Numbered from the stretch's first letter, positions 24,989 to 33,794 are shown. The stretch is DNA of 39,813 nucleotides from Rhodonellum sp041748555 (GCA_041748555.1 JBGTDA010000176.1:1-39813); one strand, 5' to 3'. The notes: a model not told the origin generated them from the letters alone. Program-made: numbers and translations.

Positions 24989-25648
24989 TTATTTGATTTC
25001 CCTAATAACGTTCAGCGTATCCTTTATCTTCTTTTCTAATGTATTAAAATCTTTTTTGTCAATTGTGTTTTTGTCAAATAGTTGGGAACCCATGCCCACA
25101 CAGAACACACCGGCATGAAACCATTCTGTCAGGTTTTCTTGAGTGGGTTCTACTCCACCGGTCGGCATCAATTTAACATCAGGTAAAACCGAAAGAACTG
25201 CTTTAATAAAGCCTGTTCCCAATAAATTTCCCGGAAATGCCTTTACCAAATATGCCCCTGATTTATGAGCCTGAAAAACTTCCGTGACAGTGGCACAACC
25301 TGGTATCCACAGAATTCCTTTCATGGTACAATATTGTGCTACTTCGGGAATCAGTGCCGGTGAAACAATAAAGTCGGCTCCTGCATATAGAAAATTCCGG
25401 GCTTCATCTACCGAAAAGATGGTTCCGATTCCCAGAATCAGGTCTTCGTATTTTTCCGAATATAGTTTCAGCGCTTTGAAAACATCAGAGGAATGGTTAC
25501 CCCTATTGGTAAATTCAAACACTCGGATACCTGCCTCATATGCTGCATCGAGAACTTCCTTTGCTGTTTCAATATCTTTATGATTAAAAACCGGGATCAT
25601 TCCTGTCTTTGACATTGCATTCAAAATATCCTGATGTGTGTGCTTCAT
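24989..25648 (-). CDS. kdgA: 2-dehydro-3-deoxy-phosphogluconate aldolase (KDPG aldolase)
   Basis: A 219-residue cytoplasmic class I aldolase that splits KDPG into pyruvate and glyceraldehyde 3-phosphate. The active-site residues are in place: E45 and R49 in VFEFTNRG, and the Schiff-base lysine K136 in VKAFPG. The GIGTIFS and MPTGGVEPT segments provide the carboxylate and phosphate sites. Length and motif spacing match E. coli Eda closely. It lies between the KDG kinase and TRAP genes on the same strand. A 12-bp AT-rich palindrome around ATCGAT (25665-25676), just upstream of the start, is weakly similar to the operator at 27219. The family may also act on 4-hydroxy-2-oxoglutarate. Confidence 0.92.
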   Translation of the reverse strand: MKHTHQDILNAMSKTGMIPVFNHKDIETAKEVLDAAYEAGIRVFEFTNRGNHSSDVFKALKLYSEKYEDLILGIGTIFSVDEARNFLYAGADFIVSPALIPEVAQYCTMKGILWIPGCATVTEVFQAHKSGAYLVKAFPGNLLGTGFIKAVLSVLPDVKLMPTGGVEPTQENLTEWFHAGVFCVGMGSQLFDKNTIDKKDFNTLEKKIKDTLNVIREIK

Positions 25649-25791
25649 GGGTAATGGTTAATGTAAAATCGATTTTTCGGAAAGTACTAATTCTAACCTG
25701 TAAAATTTCTGTTAATCCTTATGCACAAGTGTAATGTATTTTATTTCAAATTATATTTCCGTATGTGACTATTTTACCACTTCAAATAAAA

Positions 25792-26787
25792 TCACCTCAA
25801 AAGTTTACCTACATTTTCCCCGCGGACCAATGTCCTGACTTCTTCCAGGGAAACCAAATTGGCATCTCCGGGAATGCTGTGTTTAAGAACGGATGCGGCA
25901 ACGGCAAATTCAAGTGAATCCTGATCAGCCAGGTGCAGCAATCCATAGATTAGGCCTGCCATATACGCATCGCCACCCCCCACACGGTCCACAATATGTG
26001 TCATTTCAAACTTTTGTGAGGAAAGCAGTTCTCTACCATTCCAAAGATATCCTTTCAGTTGATTGTGGGAAGCAGAAATGGAATTTCTTTCTGTAGTGGT
26101 AATATATTTTATCCGAGGAAAATCCATTTTTGCCTGCCTGCATGCATCTTCGTAATCATCCATTTTGATATCCATACAATTGTCAAAATCAGTCAATCCT
26201 GCTACTATAATATGGGTATGGCGGATGAGCTCGGGCATAATATCCAAAGGACCTTTCCCATATTGCCAGAGATTTCTTCTGTAATTTATATCACCACTGA
26301 TCATCAGCCCTTTATGAGAGGCTATCTGAAGTGCTTTAAGGGTCAGGTCAGCGGATTTCTGGGACAAGGCCGGAGTGATCCCTGTCCAATGGAACCAGTC
26401 AGCTCCTTCAAAAACAAGATCCCAATCCACCTCTTCCGCATCCCAATTTGCAAAGGCTGAATCAAAACGGTCGTAGATTATTTTGGATGATCTTTGCATG
26501 GCACCGTTTTCTAAAAAATACAACCCCATTCTTCCATCTGAAAAGTGAACATGGTCTGTATGCACACCTGTTTGCCGAAGATATTGGGAAGCTGCTTTTC
26601 CTAAATCATGGTCCGGAAAAGCAGTAACATGAAATGTATCCAAGTCCCATTGAGCGAGAGAAACGGCCACATTTGCTTCCGCTCCACCATAGACTATCTG
26701 AAACTGATCTGCCTGAAAAAATCGCTCGTTTCCGGAAGTTGTTAATCTCATCATGACTTCACCTAGGGTTACTACTTTTTTTCTCAT
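25792..26787 (-). CDS. kdgK: 2-dehydro-3-deoxygluconate kinase (PfkB family)
   Basis: A 331-residue cytoplasmic ribokinase-family sugar kinase that phosphorylates 2-keto-3-deoxygluconate at C6 using ATP. The N-terminal sugar-binding motif GGAEANVAVSLA (about 34-45) and the signature DRVGGGDAYMAGL (267-279) with catalytic base D273 are clear; the middle residue of the usual GAGD is G here. It opens the leftward run kdgK-kdgA-dctP-dctQ-dctM. The product feeds the aldolase immediately downstream. Confidence 0.92.
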   Translation of the reverse strand: MRKKVVTLGEVMMRLTTSGNERFFQADQFQIVYGGAEANVAVSLAQWDLDTFHVTAFPDHDLGKAASQYLRQTGVHTDHVHFSDGRMGLYFLENGAMQRSSKIIYDRFDSAFANWDAEEVDWDLVFEGADWFHWTGITPALSQKSADLTLKALQIASHKGLMISGDINYRRNLWQYGKGPLDIMPELIRHTHIIVAGLTDFDNCMDIKMDDYEDACRQAKMDFPRIKYITTTERNSISASHNQLKGYLWNGRELLSSQKFEMTHIVDRVGGGDAYMAGLIYGLLHLADQDSLEFAVAASVLKHSIPGDANLVSLEEVRTLVRGENVGKLLR

Positions 26788-26831
26788 TAAAGTTTAATGT
26801 TTATGTAAAAATGCAATGATATCAATTAATT

Positions 26832-27135
26832 CCAAACAGATCCTTCGCCTGACGCTGGATTTAATTGCTACTGCAATACCTTAAGTCTGGATGGCTCTGA
26901 TGGTCAAATCTATTATTGGCTAACCGACAAATAATGATGTTTATAATGTAAAATATCCGCAGGTAAAGGTCAAAACTCAACAGATCCTTTGCCTAACTGT
27001 GGAATATCGATGAAATCCGTTTTCGGTCTTCCAGCCGTTTCTTACAAAAGCCAAGGCTATTCTTTGTTTGACACTAGATTGTTGGATACATCTGACTTCG
27101 GGCTTCTAGCCATTTTCTAACAAAAGAAGGTTGCA
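26832..27135. repeat. Diverged intergenic direct repeats, about 75-145 bp apart
   Basis: The kdgK-uxaA gap holds no gene. It contains AACAGATCCTTCGCCTGAC (26835-26853) and its near copy AACAGATCCTTTGCCTAAC (26979-26997). A second conserved part, TTCGGTCTTCCAGCCG then TTACAAAAG (about 27020-27052), recurs as TTCGGGCTTCTAGCCA then TAACAAAAG (about 27097-27126). This suggests two or three decayed copies of one unit. No coding sense is seen on either strand. Confidence 0.45.
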
Positions 27136-27218
27136 GGCAGAATAGCGAAAACACTTGTATTTTAATCAGCCCTTAAATTAATCACTATTCTTTTCTTTTT
27201 TTACATTCTTTTACATAA

Positions 27219-27240
27219 ATTGTGCAATCGATTGCGCAAT
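27219..27240. promoter_or_regulatory. Putative LacI-family operator before uxaA
   Basis: A 22-bp palindrome, ATTGTGCAATCGATTGCGCAAT, with one mismatched pair and a central CG. This is the form expected for LacI/GalR-type operators (TGCAA-CG-TTGCA-like). It ends 16 bp before the uxaA ATG, so a bound repressor would block transcription or early elongation. No LacI-type regulator gene is in the window. Confidence 0.6.
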
Positions 27241-27256
27241 TTAAATAAAAATAACA

Positions 27257-28903
27257 ATGAACCATAAGTTTTTGCAGATACATCACAAGGATAATGTATT
27301 GGTCGCTTTGACGGATTTGAATATAGGTGAATCCATACATTTTCAAAATAAGATAATCATCTTGAAAGACTTTGTTCCTGCAAAACATAAGTTTGCTATA
27401 AATCCCCTACTGACAACAGATCATGTATATATGTATGGCTCGATTGTAGGCAAAGCGCTTTCCTTCATTCCTGAGGGAGGAGCGCTTTCTACCTCCAATG
27501 TAGCCCATGAAGCCAATTCTTTCGGGGAAAAGACCACTACTACAACCTGGTCTCCACCTGATGTCTCTAAATTTCGTAACCGTACATTTATGGGTTTCCA
27601 TAGAGAAGACGGGCAAGTGGGGACTGCCAATTATTGGTTGGTTATCCCGCTGGTGTTCTGTGAGAACAGAAATGTGGAAGTCATCAAAGAAGCTTTCACC
27701 GAGGAACTCGGTTTCGGTAAAACCAACCCATACAAATCCCTTGTTCAACAAATGGCTGAATTGTACAAAAACGGCAAAAACACCTCCATAGAAAACCTAA
27801 CAATAAATCAGGTTAAACCGGAAACTGACAGGCGGCTTTTCAAGAATATCGATGGAATCAAGTTCCTGACCCATCAGGGTGGCTGTGGCGGAATCCGGCA
27901 GGATTCCGAAATGCTGTGTGCCCTTTTTGCAGGTTATATCAACAATCCTAATGTTGCCGGAGCGACGGTTCTCAGCCTCGGCTGTCAAAATGCACAGCCT
28001 TCAATCCTAAAAGAAAAACTGGATAATATCAATCCCAATCTGAAGAAACCGATCATCCTGCTGGAGCAACAAAAGGAAGGAACTGAAGTGAATTTACTCT
28101 CCCAGGCCATCAAAAAAACTTTTCTTGCCATGGCTGAAGCTGATCAGCAGGAAAGAAAGCCGGCCGCATTGGATAAACTGACCTTAGGCCTTGAATGTGG
28201 TGGTTCAGATGGTTTCTCGGGAATCTCCGCCAATCCCGCGGTGGGTCACGCTTCTGATCTTGTCGTCGCATTGGGTGGAAAGACCATCCTTTCAGAATTT
28301 CCAGAGCTTTGTGGGGTGGAACAGGAGCTGATCAACCGCTGTGTCAACAATGAGATTGCTGAAAAATTCAGCCACTTGATGCGGACTTATGCTGCATCTG
28401 CGGAAGCGGTGGGTTCAGGTTTTGATATGAATCCTTCACCCGGAAACATCAAAGACGGTCTGATCACAGACGCAATGAAATCTTCAGGAGCCGCCAAAAA
28501 AGGAGGCACTTCCCCTGTAGTGGATATTCTGGATTATACCCAATATGCAACAAGACCAGGGTTGAATTTATTATGTACCCCGGGAAATGATGTAGAAAGC
28601 ACTACCGCCATGGCAGGTTCCGGAACCAATATCATTTTATTTACCACGGGCCTTGGAACACCGACCGGTAATCCGATTACACCTGTTATCAAGGTTTCTT
28701 CGAATACAAAACTTGCCGAAAGAATGCCTGATATCATTGATATCGATACAGGAGGGATTATATCAGGTGAAAAAACCATTCCTGAAATGGGAGAGGAAAT
28801 GTTGGAGTTCATCATCAGCGTGGCCAGTGGAGAAGTCAAAACTAAGGCGGTTGATTTGGGACAGGATGATTTTATCCCCTGGAAAAGAGGGGTATCTTTA
28901 TAA
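27257..28903 (+). CDS. uxaA: Altronate dehydratase, UxaA family (SAF plus catalytic domain)
   Basis: A 548-residue cytoplasmic hydro-lyase that converts D-altronate to 2-keto-3-deoxygluconate. The N-terminal SAF domain is at about 1-80 (NVLVALTDLNIGE; GKAL). The catalytic UxaA region begins at FMGFHREDGQVGTANYWLV, and contains THQGGCGG, GLECGGSDGFSG and, near the end, the cysteine-containing NLLCTPGNDVEST. Metal-binding cysteines are conserved in these blocks. It is full length, as in E. coli UxaA plus the usual N-terminal module. Its product is the substrate of the divergent kdgK, so pathway and context agree. The palindrome before the start suggests LacI-type control. Close relatives act on galactarate, so that substrate cannot be ruled out. 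Confidence 0.9.
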   Translation: MNHKFLQIHHKDNVLVALTDLNIGESIHFQNKIIILKDFVPAKHKFAINPLLTTDHVYMYGSIVGKALSFIPEGGALSTSNVAHEANSFGEKTTTTTWSPPDVSKFRNRTFMGFHREDGQVGTANYWLVIPLVFCENRNVEVIKEAFTEELGFGKTNPYKSLVQQMAELYKNGKNTSIENLTINQVKPETDRRLFKNIDGIKFLTHQGGCGGIRQDSEMLCALFAGYINNPNVAGATVLSLGCQNAQPSILKEKLDNINPNLKKPIILLEQQKEGTEVNLLSQAIKKTFLAMAEADQQERKPAALDKLTLGLECGGSDGFSGISANPAVGHASDLVVALGGKTILSEFPELCGVEQELINRCVNNEIAEKFSHLMRTYAASAEAVGSGFDMNPSPGNIKDGLITDAMKSSGAAKKGGTSPVVDILDYTQYATRPGLNLLCTPGNDVESTTAMAGSGTNIILFTTGLGTPTGNPITPVIKVSSNTKLAERMPDIIDIDTGGIISGEKTIPEMGEEMLEFIISVASGEVKTKAVDLGQDDFIPWKRGVSL

Positions 28904-29085
28904 GATTTTCTGTATTATAAAAATTTCAGGATCATCTTGATTTAGAAAGCCGGAATAAACTCATTCATAAATCAATGTGGCTTAAAAAATTTATATTTTC
29001 CGGCATATTGAACTGCTTTTATCATCCACGTTTTCAATATTTTCGTAGATTGCAGCCTTATTACCCGAATGTTGGATTGCCTTTT

Positions 29086-29805
29086 ATGAAAAAAATTTTA
29101 TTCAGCAGCATCATCCTGTTTGCTCTGCAATTTCACCCATTGCAGGCTCAGGATTATCACTCCGATCTTTATTTTTTCAGTGAGATATCCCCAATCCTGC
29201 CTACTGATCAAACCAAGTATTTAAAGAATCCCCATCTGAATCAAAATGTGGAATGGAGAAACCGAATCGGTCTCCGAACCTTCGGAAACCTATTTGTTGG
29301 GATTAACGGCACCCTGAGAACCTACCAACAAAAGGAATCGGTTACAGGCAACTCTTCCGTGGCAATCTACCAATATCACCTCGAAAACACGCTCTGGGGA
29401 TTAGGACCCTACATGACCAAGCTCTTTGAGATCAATGATAAGCTGTATTTTACCGCTTCAGTTCTGGCGAACCTTGAACAAGGCAGAGGAAAAATCCTAG
29501 TCACCAAAGAAGAAAATGGAGCTAATTTAACGAACGTGGTTTTAAACCGAAGTCTAAGGGAAATTACACTTGCATTCAACGGTGAATTGGGAATGGCTTA
29601 CCTGATCAATAATAGAATGGCTGTTCATCTGGGATTGAACCTACTTCGATACGAAAGGTATAGCACAGCAACAGGCAGAACTTTTGTCGAAAACTCTATT
29701 GAACCAGGTTCCGAAAGAAATTTCAATACCTCAAAAAGAGGGATTTCAACTTTTTTGGAAAGACCTGTTTTTCATCTGGGGATCATCGGAGCTTTAAAGA
29801 GGTAG
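29086..29805 (+). CDS. Putative outer membrane protein of unknown function
   Basis: A 239-residue protein with a clear signal peptide (MKKILFSSIILFALQF, cleavage after LQAQ at about 21). Alternating beta-strand segments follow, such as IGLRTFGNLFVGINGTLRTY and LTFNGELGMAYL-like stretches. The frame is open upstream to 28975, but the ATG at 29086 places the basic n-region at the N terminus. It resembles the barrel-type hypothetical proteins common in Bacteroidota. No partner is evident; it follows uxaA by 180 bp and may be independent. Confidence 0.6.
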   Translation: MKKILFSSIILFALQFHPLQAQDYHSDLYFFSEISPILPTDQTKYLKNPHLNQNVEWRNRIGLRTFGNLFVGINGTLRTYQQKESVTGNSSVAIYQYHLENTLWGLGPYMTKLFEINDKLYFTASVLANLEQGRGKILVTKEENGANLTNVVLNRSLREITLAFNGELGMAYLINNRMAVHLGLNLLRYERYSTATGRTFVENSIEPGSERNFNTSKRGISTFLERPVFHLGIIGALKR

Positions 29806-29904
29806 GTCATTGCGTCGGGAAAGTGGTATAAGAGAGTAGGGTTTTTACTGAAAATGTTGGATCCTTGTCGGATGACCGATGATGTCCGAAGTTTAAGATA
29901 CCAA

Positions 29905-31076
29905 TCATTTCTCCTCCTTATCTTTAAAAACTCCCGTCTGATACAATTCCTTCATCACGGCTATCTTTTCCGGGTTTTCCAAAAGGGATTGATCCGAAAA
30001 CATCATGATGCCCGAAGCGGGTGACTTGGAACCTTCCAGCATTACTTTCCTGAATTCTTCCGGACTGACAACACCGGGATTATCGTGCGACTGTACGATC
30101 GGCCAGACCAATGAAGATGTTTTTCCGGCGCTTGTCGTTTTTTTGGGCAAACCAGAACATGGCAGGACTGAGGCTTTGCGATCCACTGCCGGCATACCCC
30201 CAATTATAAGGCTTGCCGGTGACTCCTGTCATGTGCTGATAAAATCCGCCAGTTTCCATAAAACCCGGTGTATCTGCCAAACCAAAATCTGTCCCATAAA
30301 CCTTTTCCAATGCATCCAAAAACAGGACGTTGAAGGTTGTTCCATAATTCCAGTAGCTGAATCCTTCTGGATAAGCGCCATCAGGTTTATAGTCTTCCAT
30401 GGCAGGGGAAATGGTATCCACTGCTCTAGAAATTGTTTTGTGGGCCGATTCGGGATGATCTTCATACACAGCCAATGCTCCGAATACCATACCTGCATTG
30501 CATACCTGATTCCAGTTGTGCGTAGCTGTTAAAAACCAATTGTAGTCTTCATTGTAGGATGGTTCTATACCTAAAGTGAAAATTGCATTTTTGATTTTTT
30601 CTTTTTCCTCAGGTGATAGGGTATCAAACAGCCAATCATATCTGATGGCCATTGCCATGGTCATTTCGGCTACATCCAAAAAATGACTTGGGTTCCAGTC
30701 ACTGAAACCTGCAAGATTAACCATTTCCAATGTCGCCCTCCGGGCAAATTGCTCTTCACCGGTAAGTCTATAGGAATAGCTGAGGTGAAATATCCTTCTC
30801 AAGGCTTCTCTTGAAACCGACAGCAACCGTCTCCCAACCTGCTTTCTCTCGAGAAGGTCTAAATCAAGTATTTGTTTAGATTCCGAAGAATGGCCTGATG
30901 CAGTTTCTCCCATTGCTTATCTGTTTCTTCAAATTTCTGATCTCCTCTTCCTCACCTGCCAACAACATCAATCCGGGATGTTCCAAAACAGGTGTTTGTT
31001 CAGGGACAAGCTGCCCTTTTGCCACAAATACAGGTAGCATCAAAATGAAAACGAGGTAAACAAGGCTATTTTTCAT
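29905..31076 (-). pseudogene. Chimeric pseudogene: heparinase/alginate-lyase-like toroid joined to a GH-like 3' end
   Basis: The N terminus at 31076 has a signal peptide (ending FVAKGQ) and HPGLMLLAGEEEEIR. Two frameshifts near 30930 and 30880 then interrupt it; restoring them gives KQWEKLHQAILR and ESKQILDL. From there an alpha/alpha-toroid like that of heparinase II/III-family polysaccharide lyases is intact (RRIFHLSYSYRLTGEE; HNWNQVCNAG; PDGAYPEGFSYWNYGT). After MFWFAQ, at a run of seven As (30138-30144), the sequence switches to the last 80 codons of the glycoside-hydrolase-like gene seen intact at 32591, shifted by one base. The beta-sandwich C-terminal half of the lyase is missing. It cannot make a working enzyme. 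Confidence 0.82.
29991..30143 (-). repeat. 153-bp near-identical block, copy 1 (in chimeric pseudogene)
   Basis: Differs from 32677-32829 at only two positions, both third-codon and silent (a Gly and a His codon). The 86 bp beyond it toward the stop are only moderately similar, so the identity ends sharply. Its other edge coincides with the poly(A)/poly(T) junction. Confidence 0.9.
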
Positions 31077-31116
31077 CGGAAAAATCATTAAAATTAAGTT
31101 GATTCAATTTACTGAA

Positions 31117-31230
31117 ATGAAGGAAATAGATGAACTAACAATAAAGAAACTCTTGCCCAATGAATTCCTACAGACCGAAAACTCCATACAATTGAAAGAT
31201 GGGTGGCTAATTTTAAGGAACAATCCTTAA
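31117..31230 (+). CDS. Possible small ORF or gene fragment, 37 aa
   Basis: An ATG-started 37-codon frame between the divergent chimeric pseudogene and the leftward site-2 protease gene. The peptide (MKEIDELTIKKLLPNEF then QLKDGWLILRNN) looks like ordinary cytoplasmic protein. I do not recognise it. Its last codons form a hairpin, TTAAGGA and TCCTTAA around ACAA, followed by an AT-rich stretch. It may be a real small gene, a relic, or chance. Confidence 0.25.
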   Translation: MKEIDELTIKKLLPNEFLQTENSIQLKDGWLILRNNP

Positions 31231-31275
31231 TAATATTTTTACAAGTTTTGATAGAAAATAATGGAATATTTAAAT

Positions 31276-32340
31276 CTAATTTTGCTCGTAGAAGCTCCTT
31301 AATACTTCATACAAATCAACATAGCCCAAAACCTCTCCATTTTCTTCTACAATCAAATGCTGAATTCCATCCATCTTATGGTCCTCATAAAATTCATTCA
31401 GGTTTTCTTGTATGGAAATGGAATAAAATTGTTCCAAGGGTAAACTTCCGACAAGCTTATTGGGATCATGCCGGTGATAAAATCCGTAAAATCCCTCTTT
31501 GGTAAATCCATAATACTTACCTTCTTTATGAACAATAAACAGATTCTCTGATCTCTCCAATAAATTAATCTTCACCACTTCGATATTTGAATTTGGACCA
31601 ATGAAACCAAAATTTGTAGTTAGAAATTTCCGTAAATCGATTTTCTCCAATTTTGCCATTTTTTTCAGATGACCCATTTGTGACTGGCTTCCCAAAAAGA
31701 TGATGATTCCCAGCAACATGGTGAATTGATTGAAAAACATGCCTGAGAAAACCAATAATATGCCGAGCAGCTGACCGAGGTTGCCGGCAGTATTGATATA
31801 AGTCCTCTTCAGTTTTTTACGGATAAATGTATTCAAAATCAATCCGGCATCCATGGGAAAGGCCGGAATAAGATTGATCAGGAATAATATGATGTTTACC
31901 GTAAAAATGGCGTGGATAAAATTTCCGTCACTTATCGAAAAAAATCTCCAAAAGCCAATTGATCCCTGTTCCAAGCACAAATATATCCACATGAGGATTC
32001 CCAATCCCAGATTTGACAAAGGACCCGCCAGAGCTGTATTAATGATGGCGAGATCATTACCATATCTTCTGAAATTCAATAAACCACCGGTTGGGTATAT
32101 CATGGCTTTTCTATATTTCAGCTTATATTTTTCAGCAAGTTGAATATGGCAATATTCATGAACTAAAGAGCAACTTAACACAACCAGAACAAAAAATGTA
32201 TACCAAAAAAACTCGTTAACTTCCTTCCCTGGAGTGGTGACATTAGAAAATACAGTCCATAATATTAGGATCAGATATGTCCAGTGTAACCTAAGCTCTG
32301 TATGCTTCAATCTTCCAATAAAAATGCTCCAATCCATCAT
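31276..32340 (-). CDS. Site-2 protease family membrane metalloprotease with C-terminal CBS-like region
   Basis: A 354-residue inner membrane zinc protease of the M50 family. The HExxH motif is HEYCH at residues 61-65 in a transmembrane helix. The third ligand is D164 in IPAFPMDAG, the counterpart of the usual NPDG motif. There are about six helices in residues 20-215. The last about 110 residues (FIVHKEGKYYGF; HLIVEENGEVLGYVDLYEVL) look like a degenerate pair of CBS repeats, as in class III S2Ps, which sense nucleotides or other ligands. Such proteases cut membrane-bound anti-sigma factors or other regulators. No partner is next door. Both ATG codons at the start (32340, 32337) are possible. 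Confidence 0.85.
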   Translation of the reverse strand: MMDWSIFIGRLKHTELRLHWTYLILILWTVFSNVTTPGKEVNEFFWYTFFVLVVLSCSLVHEYCHIQLAEKYKLKYRKAMIYPTGGLLNFRRYGNDLAIINTALAGPLSNLGLGILMWIYLCLEQGSIGFWRFFSISDGNFIHAIFTVNIILFLINLIPAFPMDAGLILNTFIRKKLKRTYINTAGNLGQLLGILLVFSGMFFNQFTMLLGIIIFLGSQSQMGHLKKMAKLEKIDLRKFLTTNFGFIGPNSNIEVVKINLLERSENLFIVHKEGKYYGFTKEGFYGFYHRHDPNKLVGSLPLEQFYSISIQENLNEFYEDHKMDGIQHLIVEENGEVLGYVDLYEVLRSFYEQN

Positions 32341-32590
32341 TCCGCTTCCAGTTATTTGTTTTCAGATAAAGATATAGCCTCGGGAGCATTTCTTATAGCC
32401 AGCTCAGGTGCAATTCCTTATAAGGAAATAGTAATTATAAAAATTTTATTGTTAACAATGGCACAATTGATACTTTTTCTGGATCACAGGATTGGAAAAT
32501 TAAAGCACCAACGTTATTATAAAAACCAAAAACCTTATCTAAAAATCTTATGATCAATTCATAGTTTATGACCTGTATTTAAAGAGCCGA

Positions 32591-33730
32591 TCATTGCTCA
32601 TCTCTGCCCTGAAAAACTCCTTCCAGATAAAACGCTTTCATCACGTCTATTTTTTCGGGATCCTCCAGAAGAGACTGATCCGAAAACATCATGATACCCG
32701 AAGCGGGTGACTTGGAACCTTCCAGCATTACTTTCCTGAATTCTTCCGGACTGACAACACCGGGATTATCATGCGACTGTACGATCGGCCAGACCAATGA
32801 AGATGTTTTTCCGGCGCTTGTCGTTTTTTCCAACCACTCCAAATATTCACCTACCCATTCGGTTGGCCTTCCCTTCATTTGATGAAAAAGCATGGGAGAA
32901 AGTACATCTGCCCGATCAGCAAGTCCTGCCAAATCTATTCCCAAGTTCCGATACAGCGCCCCATTATGATCCTCCGGATACCAGGCACAGTAAAAAACTC
33001 CCAATTTGGCTTCGGGTCTGATTTCTTCCACTATCCGGCCCATATCTTCCACCCAACCATTCAGAATATTGTTTCTCCAATCCCTCCATTGGCTGTCTAC
33101 ATTATTGAAAATCCAGCTTGCCTTTTGCGAAATATTTTCTCCGGGAATAGCCTTCTCGATATGCTTTCCAAATGTACCTGTACACCGATCACAAAAACAG
33201 GTTTCAGGCAGGATCGGATCTTTGGTTTCGAATTGCGCATGCATATGGACATAATCCAAAAATACCCCATCGACATCATATTCGGTCAGTAATTCTCGGA
33301 GTTGGGTGGAGCGATAGGATTTAAAACCGGGATCAGTCGGACAGATACCCATAAACCAATCTGCGGCCGGAGCTTTTTCACCCTTCTCGTTGATAGGCCA
33401 GGCTTCGGGATGATCCTCGAGATAAGGTTTTCCATTCAGTGTCGGAAATTCCATGAATACCTGACAGCCTTGTTGTTTTGATTTTTTGAAAAACTCAGCA
33501 TTAAGGGATACACTTCTCACAAAAACAGCATTGATTCCCAATGAATCAAAGGAATACCCTGCATCCAAAAGTGTTCCTGGATTTCCATATACTCCTTTTA
33601 TAAAATACTTTTCATTAACCTCCCCGGAAGAAGGAGCACACGTCTGAATTGCTCCAAGCAAAATGAAGTTTAGAAACAAAGGGGTTAAGAAACTGGAGAA
33701 TATGAATCCTGAATTTAGACTATTGGGCAT
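32591..33730 (-). CDS. Putative secreted glycoside-hydrolase-like TIM-barrel protein
   Basis: A 379-residue exported protein. After a hydrophobic N-terminal segment ending near C31 (IQTCAPSSGE, possibly lipidated though the lipobox is poor) comes a TIM-barrel-like chain: IKGVYGNPGTLLDAGYS, AVFVRSVSLN, then DVDGVFLDYVHMH (about 152-164) with D159 as a candidate catalytic carboxylate. Next is CFCDRC at 178-183, a cysteine cluster seen in uncharacterised GH-like families. The frame extends to a TTG at 33778; I prefer the ATG at 33730. It starts 65 bp after the leftward gene of 33795-35096. Its 3' part shares a near-identical block with the chimeric pseudogene. The substrate is unknown. Confidence 0.65.
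   Translation of the reverse strand: MPNSLNSGFIFSSFLTPLFLNFILLGAIQTCAPSSGEVNEKYFIKGVYGNPGTLLDAGYSFDSLGINAVFVRSVSLNAEFFKKSKQQGCQVFMEFPTLNGKPYLEDHPEAWPINEKGEKAPAADWFMGICPTDPGFKSYRSTQLRELLTEYDVDGVFLDYVHMHAQFETKDPILPETCFCDRCTGTFGKHIEKAIPGENISQKASWIFNNVDSQWRDWRNNILNGWVEDMGRIVEEIRPEAKLGVFYCAWYPEDHNGALYRNLGIDLAGLADRADVLSPMLFHQMKGRPTEWVGEYLEWLEKTTSAGKTSSLVWPIVQSHDNPGVVSPEEFRKVMLEGSKSPASGIMMFSDQSLLEDPEKIDVMKAFYLEGVFQGRDEQ
32677..32829 (-). repeat. 153-bp near-identical block, copy 2 (in intact GH-like gene)
   Basis: The partner of 29991-30143 on the same strand, 2.7 kb away. Here the block sits inside an uninterrupted frame (SAGKTSSLVWPIVQSHDNPG and onward) and is flanked by six rather than seven Ts at its right edge. 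Confidence 0.9.
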
Positions 33731-33794
33731 AGAAAAGAAATTTTGGGTAGGTAGATTGTAAATGTCCTTTAATTCCAAATATGGGAGGTATTGA

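Noticed and set aside
32302..32553. 83-codon rightward frame upstream of the site-2 protease start
   Set aside because: Overlaps the protease start, has no credible start context and an atypical sequence; probably chance in AT-rich DNA.
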